From NCBI GenBank assembly GCA_902805635.1, contig CADCTC010000063.1, forward strand, positions 3,005-62,071: DNA of 59,067 nt, given 5' to 3'. Below are positions 52,741 to 59,067 of this stretch, piece by piece. Position 1 is the first letter of the stretch; each line of letters starts with the position of its first letter. The DNA comes from an uncultured Chloroflexota bacterium (GTDB taxonomy: Bacteria; Chloroflexota; UBA11872; UBA12225). The position numbers and the translations under genes were made by a program. The notes under the pieces are model-generated. The model saw only the letters and a program-made list of their open reading frames with translations. It ran no database searches and was not told the DNA's origin.

Positions 52741-53292
52741 TCAGAGCGGAGAGACGGCGAATCGGTGCGCAAGCGGGCGATGATCCGCAGCGGCGGGCAC
52801 GAAGCCGATGCCCAGTGCCGTGCCCAGCATCACTACCGCGGTGCTCCACGGCCGATTCACGCCGGCGAGTGACGCAGCGGCGGCGGTGCCGTCGTGGAGA
52901 AACGAGACGGTAAGCGGCCTGCCAGTGGCATCACTCACCTGGCGTGCCAGCCAGCCCGCCACATTGGCCGTGCCGGCAAAACGATGGAGCTGCGCGTAGC
53001 CACCGCGCAACTGCGGCACCGGCTGCCCATCCACGACGTAGGCCGCAACACTGCACGCGACAGTAGACATTGGGCGACCCCCCGGGGCAGTCTGGCAGGC
53101 GGCGTGGTACACGTCGGCCATGGTCTGCACCATGACGCCTGCGAGCTCTTCGACCCGGGTATCGTCGGTGAAGTTCTCCGCCCTTGGCCGGATGACCGGG
53201 TGAACGCGTAGTGCCTGCAGCGCGCCGTGCTCGTCTAGCAGGGCCACGCCGGACTTCACACTGCTGCCGCCGAAGTCCAGGGTGGCGAGCAC
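52741..53292 (-). CDS. N-terminal half of an ASKHA/ROK-like sugar kinase
   Basis: GTG at 53292 opens 183 residues: ATLDFGGSSVKSGVALLD is the phosphate-1 loop, VSFLHDGTAAAASL supplies the catalytic Asp region and VVMLGTALGIGFVP the phosphate-2 loop. These belong to the first ATPase-fold domain of ROK-like kinases. The second domain, including the adenosine-binding GGG motif, is missing, and the protein ends soon after phosphate 2. The missing half is encoded immediately upstream in a separate frame (53,256-53,885). The pair may make a two-chain enzyme or be rearranged remnants. Confidence 0.6.
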   Translation of the reverse strand: MLATLDFGGSSVKSGVALLDEHGALQALRVHPVIRPRAENFTDDTRVEELAGVMVQTMADVYHAACQTAPGGRPMSTVACSVAAYVVDGQPVPQLRGGYAQLHRFAGTANVAGWLARQVSDATGRPLTVSFLHDGTAAAASLAGVNRPWSTAVVMLGTALGIGFVPAAADHRPLAHRFAVSPL

Positions 53293-53885
53293 AGTCCCGG
53301 CGACCTCGGCTTGCCTGGATTGGCTGAGGCTGACGTGGCAGTGAGTGACCGACCTGGAGTGTGACAGCGGGCAACGCCGATCAAGGGCAACAATGATGGG
53401 TGCTGGGCGGCCTCGACGGCAATGCTGCGGCCAAGCTGCTGTGCCGACGCCTGCGCCGAGCGTGCGATGACCTGGCCGAGCGCGCCGCTGGCGAGCCCGC
53501 CACCGAGCACCACCGTATCGACCTCGTGTTCCCAGTGACAGAGGTACTGTTGCTCCCAGGGATCGTCTGAGACCGAGTTGCCTCCGGTCATTGAAGCAAG
53601 CAGGTAACCGAGCCTCTGCCCGTAGCCGGCGGCGATGGCCTTAGCCGCTCTGCGCACCGCGCCGTCTGGTGAACCTAAGGCCGCGTTGAGCGCCTGCGGT
53701 GAGGCGGCGTCTGCGTCGCTCGCGGACAGGCCAAGGTCCAAGGCGCGAGCCGCGATGGCGGCGACGAGTGCCCGGGTGGAGAGCACGTCGTACGCCGTCT
53801 TGCCGGCGAGGGCAGGCGGCACGAGAAAGCGGCGACGATTGAGGGACGCGACGGGCCGCAAGTTATCCAGGCAAAGCTCGGGCAT
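53256..53885 (-). CDS. C-terminal half of an ASKHA/ROK-like sugar kinase
   Basis: The 209-aa product has a plausible start (MPELCLDNLRPVASLNRRRF) and then helices AAKAIAAGYGQRLGYLLASM. The adenosine-binding motif is VDTVVLGGGLASGALGQVIA, followed by AVEAAQHPSLLPLIGVAR. This matches the second domain of ROK-like kinases. The phosphate-binding first domain is absent here but encoded just downstream. The last 35 residues overlap that gene and become low complexity, so a frameshift near 53,340 is possible. Confidence 0.6.
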   Translation of the reverse strand: MPELCLDNLRPVASLNRRRFLVPPALAGKTAYDVLSTRALVAAIAARALDLGLSASDADAASPQALNAALGSPDGAVRRAAKAIAAGYGQRLGYLLASMTGGNSVSDDPWEQQYLCHWEHEVDTVVLGGGLASGALGQVIARSAQASAQQLGRSIAVEAAQHPSLLPLIGVARCHTPGRSLTATSASANPGKPRSPGLCSPPWTSAAAV

Positions 53886-53943
53886 GTCGGCCGGCTATCG
53901 GGTGGTCTCCGACGTCGCCTGGACTTAGAGCATGATCGAGCCG

Positions 53944-54321
53944 CTAGGAGGCGGCATTCACCGTTACGGCGAAGGGGACGGTCGGATCGGGGGTGGGCGT
54001 ATTGATGGTCAGGTGCACGGTGGGCTCGGCGCCGGCGTTCCAATTGCGGTGCGGCACGCCGGCCGGAAAGACGACGAGCGTGCCCGGACCGGCGCTGTAC
54101 TCGGTGCCTTCGATCTCGATGCCCATGGTGCCGCTCAGGATGTAGAAGGCCTGATCGACGGCATGCGTGTGGACGCCGGCCGGCGAGCCTCCGCCCGGAG
54201 GCGTCTTGATGCACTGGACCTGGCAGGTCGTGGTGCCGTCGGCGTGGCCCAGGAGGTCCTGGGCAACCCGGTCCGGCGTGGCGTTGAGCGCGGCGAAGTC
54301 GACGGTGCGCAGGTACTGCAT
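53944..54321 (-). CDS. Cupin-domain protein
   Basis: ATG at 54321 follows AAAGAGA. The 125-aa product contains PAGVHTHAVDQAFYILSGTM, giving His, His and Gln where the Glu is often found, and LVVFPAGVPHRNWNAG with the last His. It ends in a strand-rich PTVHLTINTPTPDPTVPF. It is a single-domain cupin probably binding a metal. The substrate is unknown. It stands between the split kinase and a phage-type HTH gene with no operon partner. Confidence 0.88.
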   Translation of the reverse strand: MQYLRTVDFAALNATPDRVAQDLLGHADGTTTCQVQCIKTPPGGGSPAGVHTHAVDQAFYILSGTMGIEIEGTEYSAGPGTLVVFPAGVPHRNWNAGAEPTVHLTINTPTPDPTVPFAVTVNAAS

Positions 54322-54511
54322 GGCGTGTCTCTTTAAGATGGAGTCGGATGTGGCGCGTCTATTATGGCTGCCGGGCGCCTGACTTCGTCGGGCGCGAGTC
54401 TGCCGCGAGTAGCCTCTGACTGAATGAGCACGTGACTATTTGTGACTCTGTGTGACTCCGCTGGCAGCAGCAGCAGTGGCGCAGTGGCACCGGACGGGGT
54501 CAGAAGATGGC

Positions 54512-55072
54512 TTATTTCGACCGGCTGGTGACGAGGGGGACAGACTCGCCGGCCGCCTCAGCGAGCGAGTGTGCCGTCGATGGCTGCGGTTGAGCATCGG
54601 GCAACGGTTCCGCTCGCGGGCCCGCCTCGGCTACCGATGGGCGGGCGACGCTGTCGTCCTCCCGGTCGTCGGGACCGGCGGCGAGCACGAGCGAATCGTT
54701 GGGAACAAGCTCGGTCTCAGGGATGGCGAGGGCGCCAGAGTAGGGCTTGCCCAGCAGGCCGGCTCGGGAGATCAAATCGAGAGCGAGGCGACCGCGACTC
54801 GGGGACTGGATGGGCTGGGCGCGCAGCGTGTCAACAGCCTGCGGAAGAATGACGCGTATGCCATCAAGCGCGCCGTCCCAGACCTGCCGGCGACGTCGGT
54901 TGAGCTCGGCGCGGAACGTGTCATCGTACAAGCGCCAGCGGGTGACGGTCTCACGGGCCAGCCCGATAAGATTGGCCACCTGGGTGTCGCTGATGCCTGT
55001 GACGATGAGGTCAAGGGCGTACTGTTGGGCTTGGGTGAGCCCGGAGGCGCGCTGATAGGTAGGGGTGGTCAT
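54512..55072 (-). CDS. HTH protein resembling phage terminase small subunit
   Basis: The ATG at 55072 gives 186 aa with GGAA upstream. The first 100 residues read LTQAQQYALDLIVTGISDTQ, then VANLIGLARETVTRWRLYDD and TFRAELNRRRRQVWDGALDG. This is a homeodomain-like HTH followed by a helical arm, the layout of phage-type terminase small subunits and related HTH proteins. The C-terminal 80 residues are disordered and acidic. No large terminase, portal or other phage gene is near, so it is either a solitary relic of a prophage or has a host role. Confidence 0.7.
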   Translation of the reverse strand: MTTPTYQRASGLTQAQQYALDLIVTGISDTQVANLIGLARETVTRWRLYDDTFRAELNRRRRQVWDGALDGIRVILPQAVDTLRAQPIQSPSRGRLALDLISRAGLLGKPYSGALAIPETELVPNDSLVLAAGPDDREDDSVARPSVAEAGPRAEPLPDAQPQPSTAHSLAEAAGESVPLVTSRSK

Positions 55073-55347
55073 ATAGGTGTTCCTTTCCGACAGGTTCGTG
55101 GCAGTGGAGACGCGAAGCCGCCGACAGCCTGGGAATGCTACGGCGCCTCGCAATGCCCCCTCTATTGGAATAGAACGGCTGACCTATACTGATTTTCAAG
55201 TGAAGTTGATGTGGTGGGGATTTGCCCGTCGACGTTGACCGCGCCGTAGAAACGCTCAAACGCGTGCGGCGACGTGCACCATAAGCGCAGACGCACCGGC
55301 GCGCTTGTGCATCTATTCGTGGCAAGCCGGGTTAAAACGGGCGTCGC

Positions 55348-56298
55348 TCATCGCCGCTGCGGGTCGAAAAGGTCGCGCAGGGCGTCGCCCGCCAGGTTGG
55401 CAGCCACAGCGAACGTGACGATGCAGGCGCCGGGCAGCAGCATCAGCCACGGATACGACCCGGCGAACGGCCGGCTATCCGAGAGCATGGTGCCCCAGTC
55501 GGCCTGGGGCGGCTGCACGCCGATGCCCAGGAATGAGAGGCTGCTGACCGTCAGCACTACCCCAGCCAGGTCCAGCGTCGCCAGCACCACCACCGTCCCT
55601 GCGATGTTGGGCGCGATGTGGCGGAACAGGATGTGCCCGTTGCGCGCGCCAATGGCGCGGGCCGCTTCGACGTAGCCCTGCTCGCGCGCCTCGAGCACCG
55701 CACCGCGGATAATGCGGCCCTGCCCAGCCCAGTCCGCGCCGATCAGGGCCACCAGCAGGCTGAGCTGCCCCGCCCCCAGCACGCCGATGATGGCCAGCGT
55801 GAGAATCAGCCCGGGCACCGTGAGCAGCACGTTGAACGCTGCCGAGACCACCAGGTCCAACTTACCGCCGAAGTAGCCCGAGAGACCACCGGCGAGCATG
55901 GCCAGCACCATGCTGCCCAGCACCGACAGCAGCCCCACCGTCAGCGCCGTGCGCCCGCCATGCAGCAGGCGCGAGAGCACGTCGCGCCCCAGTTGGTCGG
56001 TGCCCAGCCAGTGCTGAGCGCCCGGCCCCTGGAGCTTCTGCACCAGGTCGATCGCGTTTGGGTCGCGCGGCGCCACCAACGGCGCCAGCAGCGCCGCGAG
56101 CAGCAGCAGCGCGAGCACCGCCAGCCCCACCCAGCCGCTCCAGCGCCGCCGCACACGCGGCCACCACGCCGAGCGACGCCGGAAACCACTCAGCTCGGGC
56201 ACATCCGCACCCGTGGACGCTCCTACCGTGACAGCCAGCACGGGCGGCGCGGGCCGTGTGGGCGGAGGCGGCGCGCCGGGGGTGGTCAGCACGCTCAT
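55348..56298 (-). CDS. ABC transporter permease, DppC type
   Basis: The ATG overlaps the end of the DppB-type gene in an ATGA. The 316-aa protein has a proline-rich cytoplasmic N-terminus, a first helix and then the OppC-type periplasmic block GPGAQHWLGTDQLGRDVLSRL. The inner-membrane-protein motif is GYVEAARAIGARNGHILFRH, contacting the ATPase. It ends with FLGIGVQPPQADWGTML and DALRDLFDPQRR, a typical DppC C-terminus. It should form a heterodimer with the DppB-type subunit to import peptides or other solutes. No binding protein or ATPase gene is visible in the window. Confidence 0.95.
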   Translation of the reverse strand: MSVLTTPGAPPPPTRPAPPVLAVTVGASTGADVPELSGFRRRSAWWPRVRRRWSGWVGLAVLALLLLAALLAPLVAPRDPNAIDLVQKLQGPGAQHWLGTDQLGRDVLSRLLHGGRTALTVGLLSVLGSMVLAMLAGGLSGYFGGKLDLVVSAAFNVLLTVPGLILTLAIIGVLGAGQLSLLVALIGADWAGQGRIIRGAVLEAREQGYVEAARAIGARNGHILFRHIAPNIAGTVVVLATLDLAGVVLTVSSLSFLGIGVQPPQADWGTMLSDSRPFAGSYPWLMLLPGACIVTFAVAANLAGDALRDLFDPQRR

Positions 56299-57242
56299 GC
56301 CGTGCCTCCCCGCGCGCCCAGCCGGATGCGCGGATCGAGCAGCACGTAGCTGACGTCCACCACTAAGTTTGCCCCGATGAACAGCAGCCTGGCGATCAGG
56401 ACGTAGCCGCCGATCACAGGTAGATCCCGCCCAGAAATGGCGGTCAGCACCACGCTGCCCATCCCTGGCCAGGCGAAGATCGACTCGACGATGATCGCCC
56501 CGGCCAGGATGTGGCCGAAGCGCAGTCCCAGGATGCTGGCGATGGGCACCGCCGCGTTGCGCAGCACGTGCCGGCGCGCAACCACACCGCCGCCCAGGCC
56601 CTTGGCCCGCGCGGTGCGCACGTGGTCCTGCCCCATCACCTCCAGCATGCGCGCGCGCGTCAGCCGCATCAACGAGGCCGATGGTCCAAGGGCCAGCGCC
56701 ACCGTGGGCAAGACCAGGTGGCGGTCCACACCGAACCCCGCGACGGGAAGCAGGCGCAGCTTCTCCCCGAACAGCACGATCAGCGCGATCGCCATCCAGA
56801 ACGACGGCACCGACGCGAAGACCAGGGTGAACAGCCGGCCCGCCTGATCGAGCCACGTGTCGCGACGCATCGCGAACAGCGTCCCCAGACCCACTCCCAC
56901 GACGGTGGACAGCGCCAGTGCACTGGTCCCCAGGATGAGGGTGGCGCGCACGCGCTCGCCGATGACCCGCGCCACCGGCCGGCGCGAGAGATACGACTTG
57001 CCCAGATCCCCCTGCACCGCCCCCTGCACCCACCTGGCATAGCGCACCGGGAACGGCTGGTCCAGCCCCAACTGCTTGCGATACACCGCCAGCGTCTCCG
57101 GCGTGGGCGTGTCCCCCGCCTGCTGCAGTGCCTCCAGCGCCGGGTCGCCGCGCGCGGCAGTGGTGAGCACGAACGCCACCAGCGTCAGCGCCAACAGCGT
57201 GGGCACTACGGCCAGCAGCCGCTCCGCGAGGTATCGGGTCAT
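56295..57242 (-). CDS. ABC transporter permease, DppB type
   Basis: The 315-aa protein has the DppB layout: MTRYLAERLLAVVPTLLALT, a periplasmic loop with LGLDQPFPVRYARWVQGAVQ and GDLGKSYLSRRPV, then helices and the ATPase-contact motif DHVRTARAKGLGGGVVARRHVL. AGAIIVESIFAWPGMGSV and LDPRIRLGARGG close it. It overlaps the DppC-type gene by four bases. Over 150 bp of open but unrelated frame precede the ATG at 57242. The transported solute (peptide, nickel or glycan) cannot be deduced. Confidence 0.95.
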   Translation of the reverse strand: MTRYLAERLLAVVPTLLALTLVAFVLTTAARGDPALEALQQAGDTPTPETLAVYRKQLGLDQPFPVRYARWVQGAVQGDLGKSYLSRRPVARVIGERVRATLILGTSALALSTVVGVGLGTLFAMRRDTWLDQAGRLFTLVFASVPSFWMAIALIVLFGEKLRLLPVAGFGVDRHLVLPTVALALGPSASLMRLTRARMLEVMGQDHVRTARAKGLGGGVVARRHVLRNAAVPIASILGLRFGHILAGAIIVESIFAWPGMGSVVLTAISGRDLPVIGGYVLIARLLFIGANLVVDVSYVLLDPRIRLGARGGTA

Positions 57243-57407
57243 GGTCTGGGACAGTGTGGTGGGGCTTTGGCCCCGGCGCGGGCATGGGCGCCTTGGTCAT
57301 CGCAACAGCGCCGGTTGGAACGGTAGCGTATTTGGGAATGGTATGCAACAATGAGCGTTGTGCTGTTGCGGGTATATCGCAACAAGTAGGGCGGCCAGGA
57401 GATGACG

Positions 57408-58232
57408 ATGACAGTGGTGGCAGCGGAGGCGGAATCAGCGGCGGCGACCGGCACGCGTGGGGTGATCCTCCTGCGTGTCTCGGACCGGAACGTGGCGGCG
57501 AAGCAGCGCTTCAAGGCTGCGGCCACCGCGCTCCAGCAGCGTGCAGGCGGAGCAACTGTGGTGGCCGCCTACGTACGACCAGGGGCACAGGGCAACGACA
57601 TGCCGCTCGGCGGCGCCGCGGACCAGCTCATCGCACAGGGCGCGCGCGACATCGCCGTGGTGCCCTACGAAGTAGAGATGGCTTATCCCGAGCTCTACGA
57701 CCTGCCTGACCTGCTCGACGACCTGGCCGAGCAGTACCCCGGCGTCGCGTTCCGGCTCGGCAGCCCGCTGGCGCTGGATGACGGCCTGGTAGAGGTGGTG
57801 GCGCAGCGGCTGGAAGCGGCGTGGAGCAACCCGGCCGCGGGCGTGGCCGGCCCGCGCGAGATCGCCGCCATCGCGGGGCAGACGCCGATCACGACCGCGT
57901 CAATCAATCCCGGTGAGCTCCCGAGGCTGCCTGCGCACGCGCAGCACGTTTTTGTCTGCTCCGGGCGGCGCTGCATGGAAGAAGGCGGTGCCGACACCTA
58001 CCGCGCGCTCAGCGCGCTGCTGACCGAGAGGGCTCTGGATACCGGCCCGGACCGTGTCAAGGTATCGCGCAGCAAGTGCCTGTCCCCTTGCCAGGCCGCG
58101 CCGGTGGCGCTGTGCTATCCATCAGGCACCTTCTACGCCCAGCTCGACGCCGAAACGGTGCCCGCGTTTGTCGATCAGGTGCTCCTTGCCGGCCGCACGC
58201 TGCCCGGCCATGCCTTCACCGCGGGGGAGTAG
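57408..58232 (+). CDS. CbiX/sirohydrochlorin-chelatase-like domain fused to a 2Fe-2S ferredoxin
   Basis: The start at 57408 has AGGAG with a 6-nt spacing. ATG 57402 is too close to that site. The 274-aa protein begins with a CbiX-like half (GVILLRVSDRNVAAKQRFKA, AADQLIAQGARDIAVVPYEV and YPGVAFRLGSPLALDDGLVE) resembling cobalt or sirohydrochlorin chelatases. From about 165 a thioredoxin-like ferredoxin follows, with HVFVCSGRRCMEEGG and VSRSKCLSPCQAAPVALCYP supplying four Cys for a [2Fe-2S] cluster. The fusion is reported in cobalamin-related and other chelatase genes. Whether the chelatase half is active is not visible. Confidence 0.85.
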   Translation: MTVVAAEAESAAATGTRGVILLRVSDRNVAAKQRFKAAATALQQRAGGATVVAAYVRPGAQGNDMPLGGAADQLIAQGARDIAVVPYEVEMAYPELYDLPDLLDDLAEQYPGVAFRLGSPLALDDGLVEVVAQRLEAAWSNPAAGVAGPREIAAIAGQTPITTASINPGELPRLPAHAQHVFVCSGRRCMEEGGADTYRALSALLTERALDTGPDRVKVSRSKCLSPCQAAPVALCYPSGTFYAQLDAETVPAFVDQVLLAGRTLPGHAFTAGE

Positions 58233-58235
58233 CTT

Positions 58236-58766
58236 CTACAGCACGTGATAGTCGGCGGCAATCTGTGCCGCCGCGGCAGAGGGCGCCAAATCGGTGGTAT
58301 CGATGCAGAAGCTCTCGGAGAACGGCACCGGGCTCAGGAGGTCGTGGCGGTCCATCAGCGAGCGCACGTTCTCGGGATCGGTGAGCTTGCGGAAGGCGCG
58401 CCGGGACTCGGCGGCCACGCGCTGGAGCAGGACGTCGGGAGCGCACGTGAGCTGGACGAAGTGCACGTGCCCGCCGACGGCGAGCACCGGCTCGATCATG
58501 CCGCGCACGTCTGGCTCGTCTGCCGGGTGCGCGTAGACGTACGTGAAGATCAGGTCCACGCCCTCCTGGGCTGCTTCGGCGAACATGTCACGGCGGAAGC
58601 GGTGGATCAGGCGGCCAAATGATGGCGTGCCGCGGGAGAAGACGGCGCCCACCAGGTCCACGGTGAGGTGGTTGTGAAACAGCTTGAAGCCGGTGAGCGC
58701 CGCGAGCTCACGCGCGACGGTCAGCTTGCCCACACCGGGCGGTCCGTAGATGAAGACGAGGCGCAC
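58236..58766 (-). CDS. P-loop kinase-like protein (shikimate-kinase-like fold)
   Basis: GTG at 58766 gives 176 aa. The P-loop FIYGPPGVGKLTVARELAAL sits at the start, and NHLTVDLVGAVFSRGTP and LIFTYVYAHPADEPDVRGMI match small nucleotide or gluconate kinases. The middle helix RRDMFAEAAQEGVDL and the Arg-containing lid (DVLLQRVAAESRRAFRKL) complete the fold. It probably phosphorylates a small molecule. A TTAGAAC sequence lies a few bases before the start. It follows the partial Fic-family gene on the same strand, with two inverted repeats between them. Confidence 0.88.
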   Translation of the reverse strand: MRLVFIYGPPGVGKLTVARELAALTGFKLFHNHLTVDLVGAVFSRGTPSFGRLIHRFRRDMFAEAAQEGVDLIFTYVYAHPADEPDVRGMIEPVLAVGGHVHFVQLTCAPDVLLQRVAAESRRAFRKLTDPENVRSLMDRHDLLSPVPFSESFCIDTTDLAPSAAAAQIAADYHVL

Positions 58767-58773
58767 GGCTAAG

Positions 58774-58826
58774 TTCTAACAACGTTGCCTCACCGGCAGG
58801 GCGGCAAATGCAACGTAGCGTTAGAA
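58774..58826. repeat. Inverted repeat with imperfect 15-17 bp arms
   Basis: TTCTAACAACGTTGC at 58774-58788 is the inverse of GCAACGTAGCGTTAGAA at 58810-58826 apart from a short internal difference, with a 21-nt spacer. It starts 7 nt before the P-loop kinase start codon. Confidence 0.75.
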
Positions 58827-58831
58827 GGCCC

Positions 58832-58873
58832 GGACAGAAGTATCGTTTCGGGGCCGAAACGATACTTCTGTCC
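58832..58873. repeat. 42-bp near-perfect palindrome
   Basis: Arms of 20 bp (58832-58851 and 58854-58873) are exact reverse complements with only GG between them. They begin GGACAGAAGTATCG and are AT-richer than the surroundings. No T-run follows on either strand. It lies between the stop of the partial Fic-family gene and the P-loop kinase gene, directly beside the inverted repeat at 58774. Confidence 0.9.
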
Positions 58874-58884
58874 AGAGCGACCCG

Positions 58885-59067
58885 TCAGGCGTCCCAGTTG
58901 CCAATTGCTTCCAGCACCGCGTCGGCACGAAAACGGCGTCCGTACGTAGCGTCCCCGACCGGACGCAATATGCCGAGACTCACAAGCTTCTCCACATTGC
59001 GTTGGGCCGCCGGATACGTGACATTCAAGGTGTGCTGCGCGGCAGGGATGGTGAGGACAGGCGATTC
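58885..59067 (-). CDS. C-terminal end of a Fic-family protein (partial)
   Basis: The frame enters from the right edge of the window and ends at a TGA at 58885-58887, leaving 60 codons. The visible part reads LTIPAAQHTLNVTYPAAQRN, VEKLVSLGILRPVGDATYGR and RFRADAVLEAIGNWD. This matches the winged-helix end of Fic/DOC-family proteins, where a helix-turn-helix like this follows the AMP-transferring Fic domain. The catalytic HxFxxGNG motif lies outside the window, so activity cannot be judged. Confidence 0.75.
   Translation of the reverse strand, partial: ESPVLTIPAAQHTLNVTYPAAQRNVEKLVSLGILRPVGDATYGRRFRADAVLEAIGNWDA

Noticed and set aside
55348..57351. Single 667-codon frame spanning both DppB- and DppC-type genes
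   Set aside because: Only its 3' part reads as DppC. The upstream part is an out-of-frame reading of the DppB gene, which has its own complete frame and an ATGA junction.

Overview
The window is about 59 kb of very GC-rich, gene-dense bacterial chromosome. I see no tRNA, rRNA or CRISPR array. Several features suggest a Chloroflexota-type organism: large STAND-like ATPase regulators with TPR and LuxR domains, a cyclase/ATPase/TPR fusion, a degraded luciferase-like oxidoreductase, lipobox or Tat-type solute-binding proteins, and several start codons lying about 8 nt after a -10-like hexamer. This is inference from gene style, not a placement.

Region 1 (1-16,000) begins with a gene tail, a small membrane protein and an SPFH/band 7 lipoprotein. 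A patch of gene remnants follows (TPR tail of an ATPase regulator, cupin, transposase tail). Next comes a phosphorelay cluster: a V4R-like/GAF hybrid histidine kinase with two receivers, an Hpt protein and a response regulator. After that lie a decayed ATPase/TPR regulator, an intact one with two LuxR domains, a Mo-cofactor sulfite-oxidase-family enzyme and a SnoaL-like membrane protein.

Region 2 (16,000-20,400) holds small membrane and coiled-coil genes, intrinsic terminators and a large serine recombinase. The recombinase reads away from a sulfatase gene that has lost its N-terminal half, which looks like an integration scar.

Region 3 (20,400-37,900) is catabolic. Two orphan solute-binding-protein genes are each divergent from enzyme genes: an apiosidase-like glycoside hydrolase plus a HAD phosphatase, and an operon of enolase-superfamily enzyme, SDR, type I dehydroquinase-like protein and Gfo/Idh/MocA oxidoreductase. 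The second binding protein heads its own operon with an aldo/keto reductase and a SnoaL-like protein. A strong promoter, a structured leader and an intrinsic terminator sit before a further SDR gene.

Region 4 (37,900-48,800) is signalling: a CheY-like regulator, an OmpR-type regulator lacking part of its receiver, a receiver/histidine kinase and a cyclase/ATPase/TPR protein in overlapping series. It continues with a secreted protein, a cupin, a membrane histidine kinase, an intact sulfatase and an APH-type kinase.

Region 5 (48,800-59,067) has a 20-bp tandem repeat, a PhyH-type dioxygenase, a short XRE protein, an MFS transporter, an EI24-like membrane protein, two halves of an ASKHA-type kinase in reversed order, a cupin, a phage-type HTH protein, DppB/DppC-type permeases, a CbiX/ferredoxin fusion, a P-loop kinase and the end of a Fic-family gene.
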